Of a stretch of DNA of 64,000 bases, positions 8,443 through 17,050 are shown in pieces; the stretch's first letter is position 1, and the number at the start of each line of letters is the position of its first letter. The stretch is from Gammaproteobacteria bacterium (GTDB lineage Bacteria > Pseudomonadota > Gammaproteobacteria > Steroidobacterales > Steroidobacteraceae). The DNA is taken from the NCBI GenBank assembly GCA_028293745.1, contig JAQGOF010000105.1:39611-103610 (forward strand), read 5' to 3'. The position numbers and the translations under genes are program-made. The notes beneath the pieces are model-generated. The model saw nothing but the letters and a program-made list of their open reading frames with translations, had not been told where the DNA came from and did not search any database.

Positions 8443-10005
8443 ATGACGAGGGCAGTTGTCATGCTAACGGAAAAACAGCTGGCCGCAGCATGCCTGGCCC
8501 TGATCGACCGCGGTGCCGGGCTCTCCTCGATGCAGAGGACGCTCCTTAAAGAGATCCAAAGAGGAGGCGATCCGCTCGGGGAGGCGTTCTCCTCGCTACG
8601 CTCAGCAGCCGTGCAGCGTGCGGCTGGCGCGATTTATACACCCGCTCCCATTGTCCGTTCGATGATGAGTTGGCTTGCGGCTCAAGGTCAGCCCGCCCGT
8701 ATCGTGGATCCGGGGGCCGGTTCCGGCCGCTTTATCATGGCGGCCGGCCAGGTGTTCCCCGATGCACACCTGGTTGCCGTCGAGACGGATCCGCTCGCTG
8801 CTCTCACGTTGCGCGCCAATCTGAGTTGTCGTGGTTGGATGGATCGCACGACGATCATGGTGAAGGATTACCGGGATGTTCAGCTGCCCGCTCCGAGCGG
8901 GGGCATCACGGCCTTTGTTGGCAATCCTCCCTATGTGCGGCATCACGGCATCAGCGAAAAGTGGAAAACATGGTACGCCGCGCGCTTCGCTGGACTAGGG
9001 ATCAAGGCGAGCGCGCTCGCGGGTTTGCACCTGCACTTCTTCTTGCAGACGCGATTGTTGGCGCGGGAGGCAGACATCGGCGCATTCATCACATCGGCTG
9101 AGTGGCTGGATGTCAACTATGGGACCGCCCTGCGCGAATTGTTTCTGACCGAGTTGGGCGGGGTCGCCTTGCACGTTCTGAAGCCGACAGTCGAAGCCTT
9201 TCCCGGCATAGCGACAACCGCCGCAGTTACGTGTTTTCGAGTGGGCGAGACGGCTTTGCCAGTGCGTGTCTGCTCCGTGGATTCCCTCTGTGATCTGAAT
9301 GGCTTGAATAAAGGCGTGGACATACCACGTGAGAGACTGACGGCAGCGCGGCGCTGGTCAGCTATCGTTGAGCCATCGCCTTCGGGGTCTGAGGGAGACA
9401 TAGAGCTTGGCGAACTGTTCCGGGTACATCGCGGACAGGTTACGGGAGCGAATGCCGTCTGGATCGCCGGCGAGCACGCCGAGGGGCTTCCCGATAACAT
9501 TAAGCTTCCCGCTGTCACGAAAGCGAGGGAGCTGATCAGAGCCGGCGCGCATCTGCGCTCAGCCGATGCCCTCAGGCGGGTTATCGACCTGCCACCCGAG
9601 CTCGATGAGTTTACGCGCGAGGAGCGAAGGCGCATCGCCACGTTTCTGCGCTGGGCAAAGAAGCAGGGCGCCGACCAGGGATATATCGCGCAGCATCGCA
9701 AGCCGTGGTGGTCCGTGGGACTCAAGTCGCCCGCGCCGATACTGTGCACATACATGGCGCGCCGACCGCCACAGTTCACGCTGAACGCCTGCAAAGCGCG
9801 ACACATCAACATCGCACACGGCCTGTATCCGCGCGCGGCTGTGTCGGCTGCCGCACTGACTCGGCTGGTGACCTGGTTGAACAAGAACATTCAGAAGAGC
9901 AGCGGCAGGACCTATTCGGGCGGGTTGACGAAGTTTGAGCCGAAGGAGATTGAGCGGTTGCGCATCCCACATCTCGAAACCCTGTTGGCCGGCAGCTTCG
10001 GCTGA
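8443..10005 (+). CDS. N6-adenine DNA methyltransferase (class I, TaqI/Eco57I-like), orphan
   Basis: The protein is 520 residues from ATG 8443; a second ATG at 8461, preceded by GAGG, may be the true start. It carries the S-adenosylmethionine loop DPGAGSGRF (residues 89-97) and the adenine-flipping catalytic motif NPPY (161-164). A long C-terminal part resembles the target-recognition domain of TaqI-type enzymes. No restriction endonuclease or specificity subunit flanks it. It is therefore either a solitary epigenetic methylase or a Type IIG-like enzyme whose nuclease part is absent. Its placement three bases after the efflux channel is unusual. Confidence 0.85.
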   Translation: MTRAVVMLTEKQLAAACLALIDRGAGLSSMQRTLLKEIQRGGDPLGEAFSSLRSAAVQRAAGAIYTPAPIVRSMMSWLAAQGQPARIVDPGAGSGRFIMAAGQVFPDAHLVAVETDPLAALTLRANLSCRGWMDRTTIMVKDYRDVQLPAPSGGITAFVGNPPYVRHHGISEKWKTWYAARFAGLGIKASALAGLHLHFFLQTRLLAREADIGAFITSAEWLDVNYGTALRELFLTELGGVALHVLKPTVEAFPGIATTAAVTCFRVGETALPVRVCSVDSLCDLNGLNKGVDIPRERLTAARRWSAIVEPSPSGSEGDIELGELFRVHRGQVTGANAVWIAGEHAEGLPDNIKLPAVTKARELIRAGAHLRSADALRRVIDLPPELDEFTREERRRIATFLRWAKKQGADQGYIAQHRKPWWSVGLKSPAPILCTYMARRPPQFTLNACKARHINIAHGLYPRAAVSAAALTRLVTWLNKNIQKSSGRTYSGGLTKFEPKEIERLRIPHLETLLAGSFG

Positions 10006-10022
10006 TTCCTTGCGGCGGGCGC

Positions 10023-11060
10023 CTAGCTGCGCGGCATCAATTCACGTGTAAGCGCCGCAGCCCCAATTTCCTTGCAGCCCGTAACGTTTTGCCCAGCCCA
10101 AAGCGGCGAGAAATCCCCGCGGCCGGTGCTTTCAGCTGCTCGTCGCAGTGAAGTCAGTGCATTGGCGGCGAGGGGGAAGGCGGGCGCTGCTGGGCTCAGG
10201 GGCCCAAGGTCATCCGTGAGTCGATTCGGTATTCCCCGGGCCACACCCCCCGAGAACAGGTTCGTCAACACAGTGTGCCTCGCGCGGCCGCCCTTGAGCG
10301 CTGCGCGATGCACGGCGCTCGTGTCTGCTTCAGGGCAGAGGAGGTAAGCGGTTCCTACTTGAACGCCGGCCGCTCCCAAAGCCAGCGCCGCGGCCACCGC
10401 ATCGGCGGATGCAACTCCTCCGGCCGCAATCACCGGCACCTTTACGGCCCGTATCACTTGCGGCAGCAGGGCGAATGTTCCCACCTGTTCCGACAGATCC
10501 TTCGACAGGAACATTCCACGATGTCCACCGGCTTCGAGGCCTTGCGCGATGATGACATTCGCGCCGTTTGCCTCCAGCCAGAGCGCCTCGGCGACCGTCG
10601 TCGCTGACGACATCACCTTTGCGCCCCATGCTTTGACTCGAGCCAGTAGCGCAGGTGAGGGCAGGCCGAAGTGAAAGCTGACAACCGGCGGGCGGAACTC
10701 GCTCAGCACCACCGCCGCCTCTTCGTCGAACGGGTTGCGAGAGGGGCCGGCCTCATCCCCACGCATCTCAATGCCGAATTCCTTGTAGTACGGCGCTAGT
10801 TGTGCTCGCCAGGTCGCCTCTCGGGCTGGGTCCGGGACCGGGCGCGAGTGACAGAACAGATTGACGTTGAAGGGTCTCCCCGTGTGTGAGCGTATCGCGG
10901 TGATCTCCCGGCGCATGCTGTCGCTACTCAGCATCGCGCAAGGCAGCGACCCCAAACCGCCGGCCTCGCAGACGGCAATAGCCAAGGCTGAGCCCTGCAC
11001 GCCTGCCATGGGCGCCTGAATGATGGGAAGGTCGATTCCGAGGGTGTCAGTAATACGCAT
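10023..11060 (-). CDS. Nitronate monooxygenase-family flavoprotein
   Basis: This 345-residue TIM barrel begins with the family hallmark PIIQAPMAGVQG. It contains the FMN-binding stretch IIAQGLEAGGHRG (His in EAGGHRG) and the phosphate loop VIAAGGVASADAVAAALALGAAGVQVGTAYL. It should bind FMN and oxidise nitronates or act on related substrates; members are often misannotated as enoyl reductases. It stands alone, convergent with the methyltransferase and divergent from the peroxidase gene. Confidence 0.87.
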   Translation of the reverse strand: MRITDTLGIDLPIIQAPMAGVQGSALAIAVCEAGGLGSLPCAMLSSDSMRREITAIRSHTGRPFNVNLFCHSRPVPDPAREATWRAQLAPYYKEFGIEMRGDEAGPSRNPFDEEAAVVLSEFRPPVVSFHFGLPSPALLARVKAWGAKVMSSATTVAEALWLEANGANVIIAQGLEAGGHRGMFLSKDLSEQVGTFALLPQVIRAVKVPVIAAGGVASADAVAAALALGAAGVQVGTAYLLCPEADTSAVHRAALKGGRARHTVLTNLFSGGVARGIPNRLTDDLGPLSPAAPAFPLAANALTSLRRAAESTGRGDFSPLWAGQNVTGCKEIGAAALTRELMPRS

Positions 11061-11183
11061 TGGCAGTGATTGTGCCCCCGCCGCCGTGCTTGATCAAAGG
11101 CGGGCCGCTACTACGAAGACGACGTCATGGGGAACGCCCCTGCCAGCTTGAACGATTGCGCGCAGCTGGATAGGCTCTTAGCG

Positions 11184-11660
11184 ATGAGCCTCTATGAATT
11201 CACAGTCAATGCGTTGGATGGACGGCCGATGCCATTGCGGGATTTCGCGGGCAAGGTGCTGTTGGTGGTCAATACCGCCAGCAAGTGCGGCTTTACGCCG
11301 CAGTATGTGGGGCTGGAACGACTCTATGCCCAATACGCGCCACGCGGTTTCGTCGTGTTGGGCTTTCCGTGCAATCAATTCGGCCAGCAAGAGCCTGGGA
11401 ACGCGGTCGAGATCGGCGAGTTCTGCCTGAAGAACTATGGGGTCAGCTTTCCGATGTTCGAGAAAATCGACGTCAACGGCACGAATGCGCACGCGATTTA
11501 TACCTATCTGAAAAACGAGGCTCCGGGGTTGCTGGGAACGCGGGCCATCAAGTGGAATTTCACGAAATTCCTGTTGGCCCGCTCGGGCGAGGTCACGGCA
11601 CGCTATTCGCCGCGCACCAAGCCCGAAAGCCTGGCGGGCGACATCGAGAGGCTCCTGTAG
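11184..11660 (+). CDS. Glutathione peroxidase, cysteine type
   Basis: The protein is 158 residues from ATG 11184; longer upstream starts add residues unlike the family. It has the peroxidatic cysteine (Cys35 in TASKCGFTPQ), the conserved GFPCNQFGQQEPG block, and WNFTKFLL near the C-terminus. It reduces hydroperoxides using thioredoxin or glutathione. It may protect against peroxide made by the oxidases of the island, but it is an ordinary housekeeping protein. Confidence 0.93.
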   Translation: MSLYEFTVNALDGRPMPLRDFAGKVLLVVNTASKCGFTPQYVGLERLYAQYAPRGFVVLGFPCNQFGQQEPGNAVEIGEFCLKNYGVSFPMFEKIDVNGTNAHAIYTYLKNEAPGLLGTRAIKWNFTKFLLARSGEVTARYSPRTKPESLAGDIERLL

Positions 11661-11666
11661 GGAGGG

Positions 11667-12137
11667 CTATTTCGCCGCTGCGCGCTGGCTGCGGAAGTCC
11701 GACAAATTGCCGGCTATGGCGTCCAGGAGCGCGTCCAGCTTCTCCAGGTCCTCAGAGTCGAAGCCGGCGAATATCGCCGCTTCGTGGATCTTTGCAAGCT
11801 CGTCCAGTTTGTCCAGCAGGGGCTGCGCGGCCGGCGTCAGAAAAACGCAGTACGCGCGGCGATCGGTCGGATTTTCCTCTCTCCTGAGATACCCTTCATC
11901 GCAAAGGCGATCGATCAGGCGGCCCGCGGTGATCTCCCTGACTTCGAGCGCTTCCGCGATCAGTCGCTGCGTTGCGCCGGGGTTGCGCGCGACCGCCGCG
12001 ATGAGGGTCCACCGTGCCCGGGTCAACCCGCTTCGCTCGGCGCTCTGATCGAACGTCACGCGCAGTTGGCGAGCAACCACCGTCAATTTCAATGCAACGG
12101 ATCTTCTTCGACTTCTCTGTGCCGCGATGATTGACAC
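11667..12137 (-). CDS. MarR-family regulator, first of two close paralogues
   Basis: This 156-residue winged-helix protein starts at GTG 12137. Helix-turn-helix segment: TQRLIAEALEVREITAGRLIDRL. Wing: RREENPTDRRAYCVFLT. By eye it is about 80-85% identical over about 140 residues to the MarR protein at 27770-28267. The two genes point the same way and bracket the F420/KstD region. It is divergent from the PrmA-like gene. It probably senses an aromatic or phenolic ligand, as the family often does. Confidence 0.9.
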   Translation of the reverse strand: MSIIAAQRSRRRSVALKLTVVARQLRVTFDQSAERSGLTRARWTLIAAVARNPGATQRLIAEALEVREITAGRLIDRLCDEGYLRREENPTDRRAYCVFLTPAAQPLLDKLDELAKIHEAAIFAGFDSEDLEKLDALLDAIAGNLSDFRSQRAAAK

Positions 12138-12255
12138 CCCTGTACCAGCAGAAAGCGCGCATATTTCAACCGCAAGCAGATAATCATACTAGCCCCATGC
12201 CAGAGGGTGCACGTCGATATGTAGCCGCGTCAGGCTCAGAGAGGCTTTGGTTCCC

Positions 12256-12879
12256 ATGAGCGCCAGCTTGGCGTCGATGAGTAAGGTCGCCCCGAGAGTC
12301 GCCGTATACCCATTTGGCTCGGCGCCCCCGTCGGTGGATCAGGGCTGGATAGCACTTGCACAGCTGCCTCACACGCCAGGCCGTCCTGCGGTGTTCGGCG
12401 ACGGATCGCACGCGACTACGTGTCTATGTGCCGCAGCCGTGGACCTGATTTGTCGCCAGCGCCAACCAGAAGCGGTTCTGGATGTAGGAACCGGTACCGG
12501 TGTGCTTGCCCGGATCGCCCGAGGTCGCGGCGCTCGGTTGATTGTCGGGACGGACATCGATGCGGTTGCCCTGTCTTGCGCCAAGGCGCACGCGGATCTC
12601 GATGCTCATCCGGTTGAAATCGAGTTCGGCTCCGAAGCGCCCGATCATTGGGGAGCGCGTTTTGATCTCGTGGTCGCGAATATTCTGGAGGCGCCGCTGC
12701 AGGCCCTTGCACCGGCACTATGCCGCGCGTTAGGACCGGGTGGTGTCCTGCTCATAAGCGGATTCACGCGGCCGCAGACGCCCGCGCTGCGCGTGCTTTA
12801 CGAGAGCGCGGGGCTGACATTCGCCGGCAATTCAAGCCTCGATGAGTGGGCTCTCTTGACGTTCGCCTCGACGCAGTAG
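12256..12879 (+). CDS. PrmA-like class I methyltransferase of unknown substrate
   Basis: From ATG 12256 the protein is 207 residues. It has the SAM loop DVGTGTGVLARIA, an acidic residue after strand 2 (GTDIDAVAL), and VVANILEAPL, which resembles the NILANPL motif of ribosomal protein L11 methyltransferase. GDGSHATT matches the PrmA GTGxHxTT block. It lacks the long N-terminal substrate domain of PrmA (usual length near 295), so it probably does not modify L11. Its 3' end overlaps the end of the CofCGH gene by 48 bases on the opposite strand. The substrate is unknown; a small-molecule target is inferred only from context. Confidence 0.78.
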   Translation: MSASLASMSKVAPRVAVYPFGSAPPSVDQGWIALAQLPHTPGRPAVFGDGSHATTCLCAAAVDLICRQRQPEAVLDVGTGTGVLARIARGRGARLIVGTDIDAVALSCAKAHADLDAHPVEIEFGSEAPDHWGARFDLVVANILEAPLQALAPALCRALGPGGVLLISGFTRPQTPALRVLYESAGLTFAGNSSLDEWALLTFASTQ

Positions 12880-15816
12880 CCCGTCTCCGGGGGCTCCGAC
12901 ATACAGCGTATTCCGCCGAACCAACACGCGTCCGAGAGAGTTGGCGAGTGCCCGCATATCTTCGACAGTCATCTCCTGCCCATGAATAGCGCCAGCAGCA
13001 CGGGTGATGCTTTCGTTCATCAGGGTTCCGCCGAGATCGTCTGCGCCCGCCTGGAGAGCGGCACGCATGCCGTTATGGCCCATCTTCACCCATGAAGTTT
13101 GGATATGAGAGAAGTAGGGATGCAGTACGAGGCGCGCGACGGCATGCATGAGCACAGCCTCCCGAAATGTCGGGCCCGGCCGGGCGCGACCACGCTTGTA
13201 CAGCGGGGCTTCGTGAGCCACGAATGGCAATGGTACGAACTCCGTAAACCCATCTGTGCGCTTCTGTAAATCGCGCAGGGACAGCAGGTGCCGCGCCCAG
13301 GAGCGATAGTCATCGACGTGTCCGAACATGATGGTGGCGGTCGTGCGCAAACCTAAGCTATGAGCAGCATCGATGACCTCGAGCCACTGACCGGTGTTGA
13401 GTTTGTCCGGGCAAAGCACTTGCCGGACTCCGTCATCAAGAATCTCAGCGGCCGTGCCCGGCAGACTGCCTAACCCCTCGTCCCGCAAGAGACGCAGGTA
13501 AGCGGGTAGGCTGAGCCCGAGCGTAGTCGCGCCATGCAATATCTCAAGCGGTGAGAATGCATGAACGTGGATGGCGGGTACCGCCTTCTTCACAGCACGC
13601 AGAATATCGACATAGGTTTCGCCGGTGAAACTCGGATGAATGCCACCTTGGAGGCACACCTCCGTAGCGCCGCGCATCCAGGCCTCCTGAACTCTCGCCC
13701 CTATCTCATCCAGTTCCAAAAGATACGGCTTTTCCGCTCCCTCGCGATTGCGTTTGCCCTTCGAGAAGGCACAAAACCCGCAACCATAGGTGCAAATGTT
13801 TGTGTAGTTGATGTTGCGATTTACAACGTACGTAGCGACATTGCCTACCGTGGATGTACGAACATGGTCAGCCGCTTCACAGACGGCCGCAAAGTCACTG
13901 TCCCGTGCCTCGAACAGGCGCTCCACCTCGTCCTCCCCGATGTCCTGCGCACCTTGCTCGATGATGTTTGTGAGCAACTTCGACACTGACGCAGAGCGAC
14001 GGCCATACACGCCGGACACTGGCAATTCTGCCGACCGCCCGGCTCGCCAATAGTCCTCGCGTCCATGGCCACTGCCGTCGCTGAGCTCCAGCACGCTCCG
14101 CCGCATCGCCGGATCAAGCCACATATCGGGCGCGCGAGCGTAGGAGGGGTAGATCGTCAAGCGCTCGGTCAGGATCTTCCCGGCCAGCGCCGTCTCTTTG
14201 TGCAGGCGCTCGATCTGCGGCCACGGCGCCTCCGGATTTACATAGTCGGGGGTTAGCGGCGACACGCCACCCCAATCGTTCACACCGGCCTCGACCAGGT
14301 GCCCCAACACTCCGGGATTGAGGTTGGGCGGAGCCTGAATGTTCATGTAAGGGCCGAACAAAATGCGCGCAACCGACACAGTCCAGACAAGCTCCTCCAG
14401 TGGAGGCGCGATGGCCTTGGTCATGCGCGTGCCGGGCTTCGGCAGAAAGTTTTGGATGATGATTTCCTGGATGTGGCCGTAGCGCTCGTGAAGCGCCCGG
14501 ATCGCCAGTAGAGAGTCGATTCGCTCAGCCCGCGTCTCACCAATGCCGATCAAGATGCCCGTGGTGAACGGCACTCTCTGACGGCCAGCTTCGGCGATGG
14601 TCGCCAACCGTACCGCAGGTACCTTGTCGGGCGAACCGTAATGCGGGGCACCTTTCATGCAAAGTCGGTCCGAGACGCTTTCCAGCATCAACCCCATTGA
14701 GGCCGAGACCGGCCTCAGCATGGCAATCTCTTCGGCAGTCATGCAGCCGGCGTTGATGTGTGGCAGCAGGCCTGTCTGGTCTCGCACGGCGGCAGCAACG
14801 TGCGCGACATAGTGGAGGGTGGTATCAAAACCAGCCTCCGCGAGCCAACTCTTCGCGACGTTGTAGCGCAGCTCGGGCTTTTCGCCGAGCGTAAAAAGGG
14901 CTTCCTTGCATCCTCGTTTCGCTCCTGCCGCCGCCGTGGCGACCGCTTCGTCCACCGACATGAATGGGCGGCCGACGCGGCGCGGCGTCTTGGCGAAGGT
15001 GCAGTAATGGCAGGTGTCGCGGCAGAGCTGGGTCAGCGGCAGGAACACTTTGCGCGAGTAGGTCACAAGCGCACCATGACCGACATCGCGTAGGCGAGAA
15101 GCCCGCGCGACGAGCTCTTCAAGCGCGTCGGTACCGAGGGACAGCGCCTCAGGGCCGAGGGGCAGCGATAAGCCGACAAACGGACGTAACCGCGCCGGCA
15201 CCACACCGCCGGTGAGCCTGTCCAGATCCGCATCGGTGTCCACGTCGAATGCCGCTTCCTGGGAGTGAAGTTCCTTGGCTCGTGGACCTGCCGCAAGCTG
15301 ATGGGCCGCAAAACTGGCGGGCCCAAACGCAGGCGTGAACGGCAGCCTGGGATCGATCAACACTACATTCGTCCCCGTACCCTGGCGACAGCGGACTAAG
15401 CCGATGACAGACTCACCTTGGACACGTCGCGATTCGAGATACGCGCAGATCAGAGCATCGACGCCGCGCGGCGATAGTAGAGCGAGATCCGCGTGGATAA
15501 TGGCACAGATGTCGCCGCCGCGCGCGCGGATCTCCGCTAGACCATGCGCGCATGCGGTGTTGAGATCCGCTTCCTCTTGAAGCACTTCCGCGCCCGCTTG
15601 TCGCGCCTCATCTGCAACCTCCGGATCGGCAGTCACGACGAGCACACCGGCCACAAGCCGCGAGCCGGCAAGGGCGAACAGCGTTTGGGCCAGCAGCGCG
15701 CGAGCAAAAGCTTCTCGCCGCGGCCCCAGCGCAAGCGCAAGCCTCTGCTTGGACGAGCTGAGCGCCTTGACAGGGACAACTGCCCAGACTTTCAAACCAT
15801 GCACTGAGGTACTCAC
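12832..15816 (-). CDS. Trifunctional F420 biosynthesis protein CofC-CofG-CofH
   Basis: One uninterrupted frame of 994 residues holds three enzymes. Residues 8-205 match CofC, the guanylyltransferase that activates 2-phospholactate or a similar acid (VVPVKALSSSKQRL, IIHADLALL, GTGTNVVLIDP). Residues 250-590 match CofG, a radical-SAM enzyme with Cys265/269/272 (CRDTCHYC). Residues 655-985 match CofH, a second radical-SAM enzyme with Cys675/679/682 (CTYGCGFC). CofG plus CofH make the chromophore Fo from tyrosine and the flavin precursor. The CofG-CofH order is that of actinobacterial FbiC; fusion to CofC is not the usual arrangement. The start GTG overlaps the DUF1214 stop by four bases. It is last in the F420 operon. 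Confidence 0.93.
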   Translation of the reverse strand: MSTSVHGLKVWAVVPVKALSSSKQRLALALGPRREAFARALLAQTLFALAGSRLVAGVLVVTADPEVADEARQAGAEVLQEEADLNTACAHGLAEIRARGGDICAIIHADLALLSPRGVDALICAYLESRRVQGESVIGLVRCRQGTGTNVVLIDPRLPFTPAFGPASFAAHQLAAGPRAKELHSQEAAFDVDTDADLDRLTGGVVPARLRPFVGLSLPLGPEALSLGTDALEELVARASRLRDVGHGALVTYSRKVFLPLTQLCRDTCHYCTFAKTPRRVGRPFMSVDEAVATAAAGAKRGCKEALFTLGEKPELRYNVAKSWLAEAGFDTTLHYVAHVAAAVRDQTGLLPHINAGCMTAEEIAMLRPVSASMGLMLESVSDRLCMKGAPHYGSPDKVPAVRLATIAEAGRQRVPFTTGILIGIGETRAERIDSLLAIRALHERYGHIQEIIIQNFLPKPGTRMTKAIAPPLEELVWTVSVARILFGPYMNIQAPPNLNPGVLGHLVEAGVNDWGGVSPLTPDYVNPEAPWPQIERLHKETALAGKILTERLTIYPSYARAPDMWLDPAMRRSVLELSDGSGHGREDYWRAGRSAELPVSGVYGRRSASVSKLLTNIIEQGAQDIGEDEVERLFEARDSDFAAVCEAADHVRTSTVGNVATYVVNRNINYTNICTYGCGFCAFSKGKRNREGAEKPYLLELDEIGARVQEAWMRGATEVCLQGGIHPSFTGETYVDILRAVKKAVPAIHVHAFSPLEILHGATTLGLSLPAYLRLLRDEGLGSLPGTAAEILDDGVRQVLCPDKLNTGQWLEVIDAAHSLGLRTTATIMFGHVDDYRSWARHLLSLRDLQKRTDGFTEFVPLPFVAHEAPLYKRGRARPGPTFREAVLMHAVARLVLHPYFSHIQTSWVKMGHNGMRAALQAGADDLGGTLMNESITRAAGAIHGQEMTVEDMRALANSLGRVLVRRNTLYVGAPGDGLLRRGERQESPLIEA

Positions 15817-17048
15817 AAGCTGAAACGCTGCCTGATCCCGTCGAAGCGCTCCCGCATTTGGCGGACTCTTTCCTCGGGCGTGACTCGCGTCGTGTCTGCA
15901 GGCAAAGCGGCTGCCAGCTGGGAGCGCTTGACCACCTCTGTACGAAAGACAGTCTGCGCCTCGCTCATCAGATTCCGATACGTCACGTTGCCTCGCTCGA
16001 AACCCTGCGTGTCCATCCAGTTGTGAAACCCGAGATCATCGTGACTGAGGATCAGCCGGACCTTGCCATCACCATCCACTTTTGTACGGCTCGGCGTATA
16101 GCTCACCGGGCGGTAGAGATAGTCCATGCTGTTGAAGAAGACCCCCATGTTGGTCATCATCCAGAAGCCGCCGTGACTGTCGAACTCGATAATCAGGGCC
16201 TCGTCGGACCCCAACTGCCAACACATATTCGCAACTGCGCGGCCCCGCCGCTTGTCTGCTGCAGCATCACCCTTCGGCTCCGCCGGAAAGCGGTTGACGT
16301 TCACCGGGTCGACGCTACCGCCGCTGTACTGGTAGGGGTGCTCCGGCCAGTCCTTCATCAGTCCGGTCAGAAACTGTCCCGCCCAATCCATCGCGTCCAC
16401 AATGACCTCGGGTGTCGGTATTGGCCGGGGCTCGGCCATCCCGACACGCTCGATGCGCAGCCGCGCCGGCAGCTCGGTCCAACGGTCAAAACCCTGACGC
16501 AGGAAGAGTTTGCGCGAGCCAGGCGTCGTGGGCAGCCAATTGGGCCCGCGCCCGGGTCCACCGAGGTACAGCTCGAAGCTACCATCCCACCCCGTTTCGA
16601 GTTGCTGCCCGAACAGGTTGGCCTCGGGAATGTCGCCGAAGGGCTCGTGCAAGCTGGGCCAGTCGGTTCCGGGCTGTTTTTCGGGCCGCGGGCCCTGCAC
16701 GGTGAAGTTCAGAAATCGCGCCGTGCCGCGATTGCCCGCGATCTTGTAAACCGACGCACCGTCAATCCAGGCCTGCTGGTAGATGAAGTCGGCGCTGTCG
16801 CTGCCGAGCTTGCAGAAAGGGGTGCAGAACGCATGCAGGACCGGGAACCGCGTGTCCTTGGTCTCCAGGGCCAGGTCAAAGGCCTGGCCGAGGTTTTGTG
16901 TCAGGAATCGAAACGCGTCCGCCCGGTGCAGCGGCGCTGGCGGGTTGTAATCCTTGAACACCTGGTCCCCGGCCTGCTGCAGGCGTTCACAGAACACCCG
17001 CCAGGCAGCACGCAAGGCGTCATCGTCGCGACAATCTCCGAAGGCCAT
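15813..17048 (-). CDS. DUF1214-domain protein of unknown function in the F420 operon
   Basis: The protein is 411 residues from ATG 17048, two bases after the previous stop; upstream extension gives low-complexity residues unlike the family. The C-terminal half has the DUF1214 look, with aromatic-rich segments such as GGFWMMTNMGVFFNSMDYLYRPVS and LSHDDLGFHNWMDTQGF. No catalytic motif, signal peptide or membrane helix is evident. DUF1214 proteins recur in steroid and xenobiotic catabolic clusters (known association), so a substrate-binding or accessory role is plausible. It is translationally coupled to CofCGH. Confidence 0.75.
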   Translation of the reverse strand: MAFGDCRDDDALRAAWRVFCERLQQAGDQVFKDYNPPAPLHRADAFRFLTQNLGQAFDLALETKDTRFPVLHAFCTPFCKLGSDSADFIYQQAWIDGASVYKIAGNRGTARFLNFTVQGPRPEKQPGTDWPSLHEPFGDIPEANLFGQQLETGWDGSFELYLGGPGRGPNWLPTTPGSRKLFLRQGFDRWTELPARLRIERVGMAEPRPIPTPEVIVDAMDWAGQFLTGLMKDWPEHPYQYSGGSVDPVNVNRFPAEPKGDAAADKRRGRAVANMCWQLGSDEALIIEFDSHGGFWMMTNMGVFFNSMDYLYRPVSYTPSRTKVDGDGKVRLILSHDDLGFHNWMDTQGFERGNVTYRNLMSEAQTVFRTEVVKRSQLAAALPADTTRVTPEERVRQMRERFDGIRQRFSL

Positions 17049-17050
17049 CG

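Noticed and set aside
12170..12192. ATGATTATC on the minus strand before MarR 1, matching part of the 61.9 kb direct repeat
   Set aside because: A shared nine-mer without the rest of the 15-base unit is too short to claim a common site.
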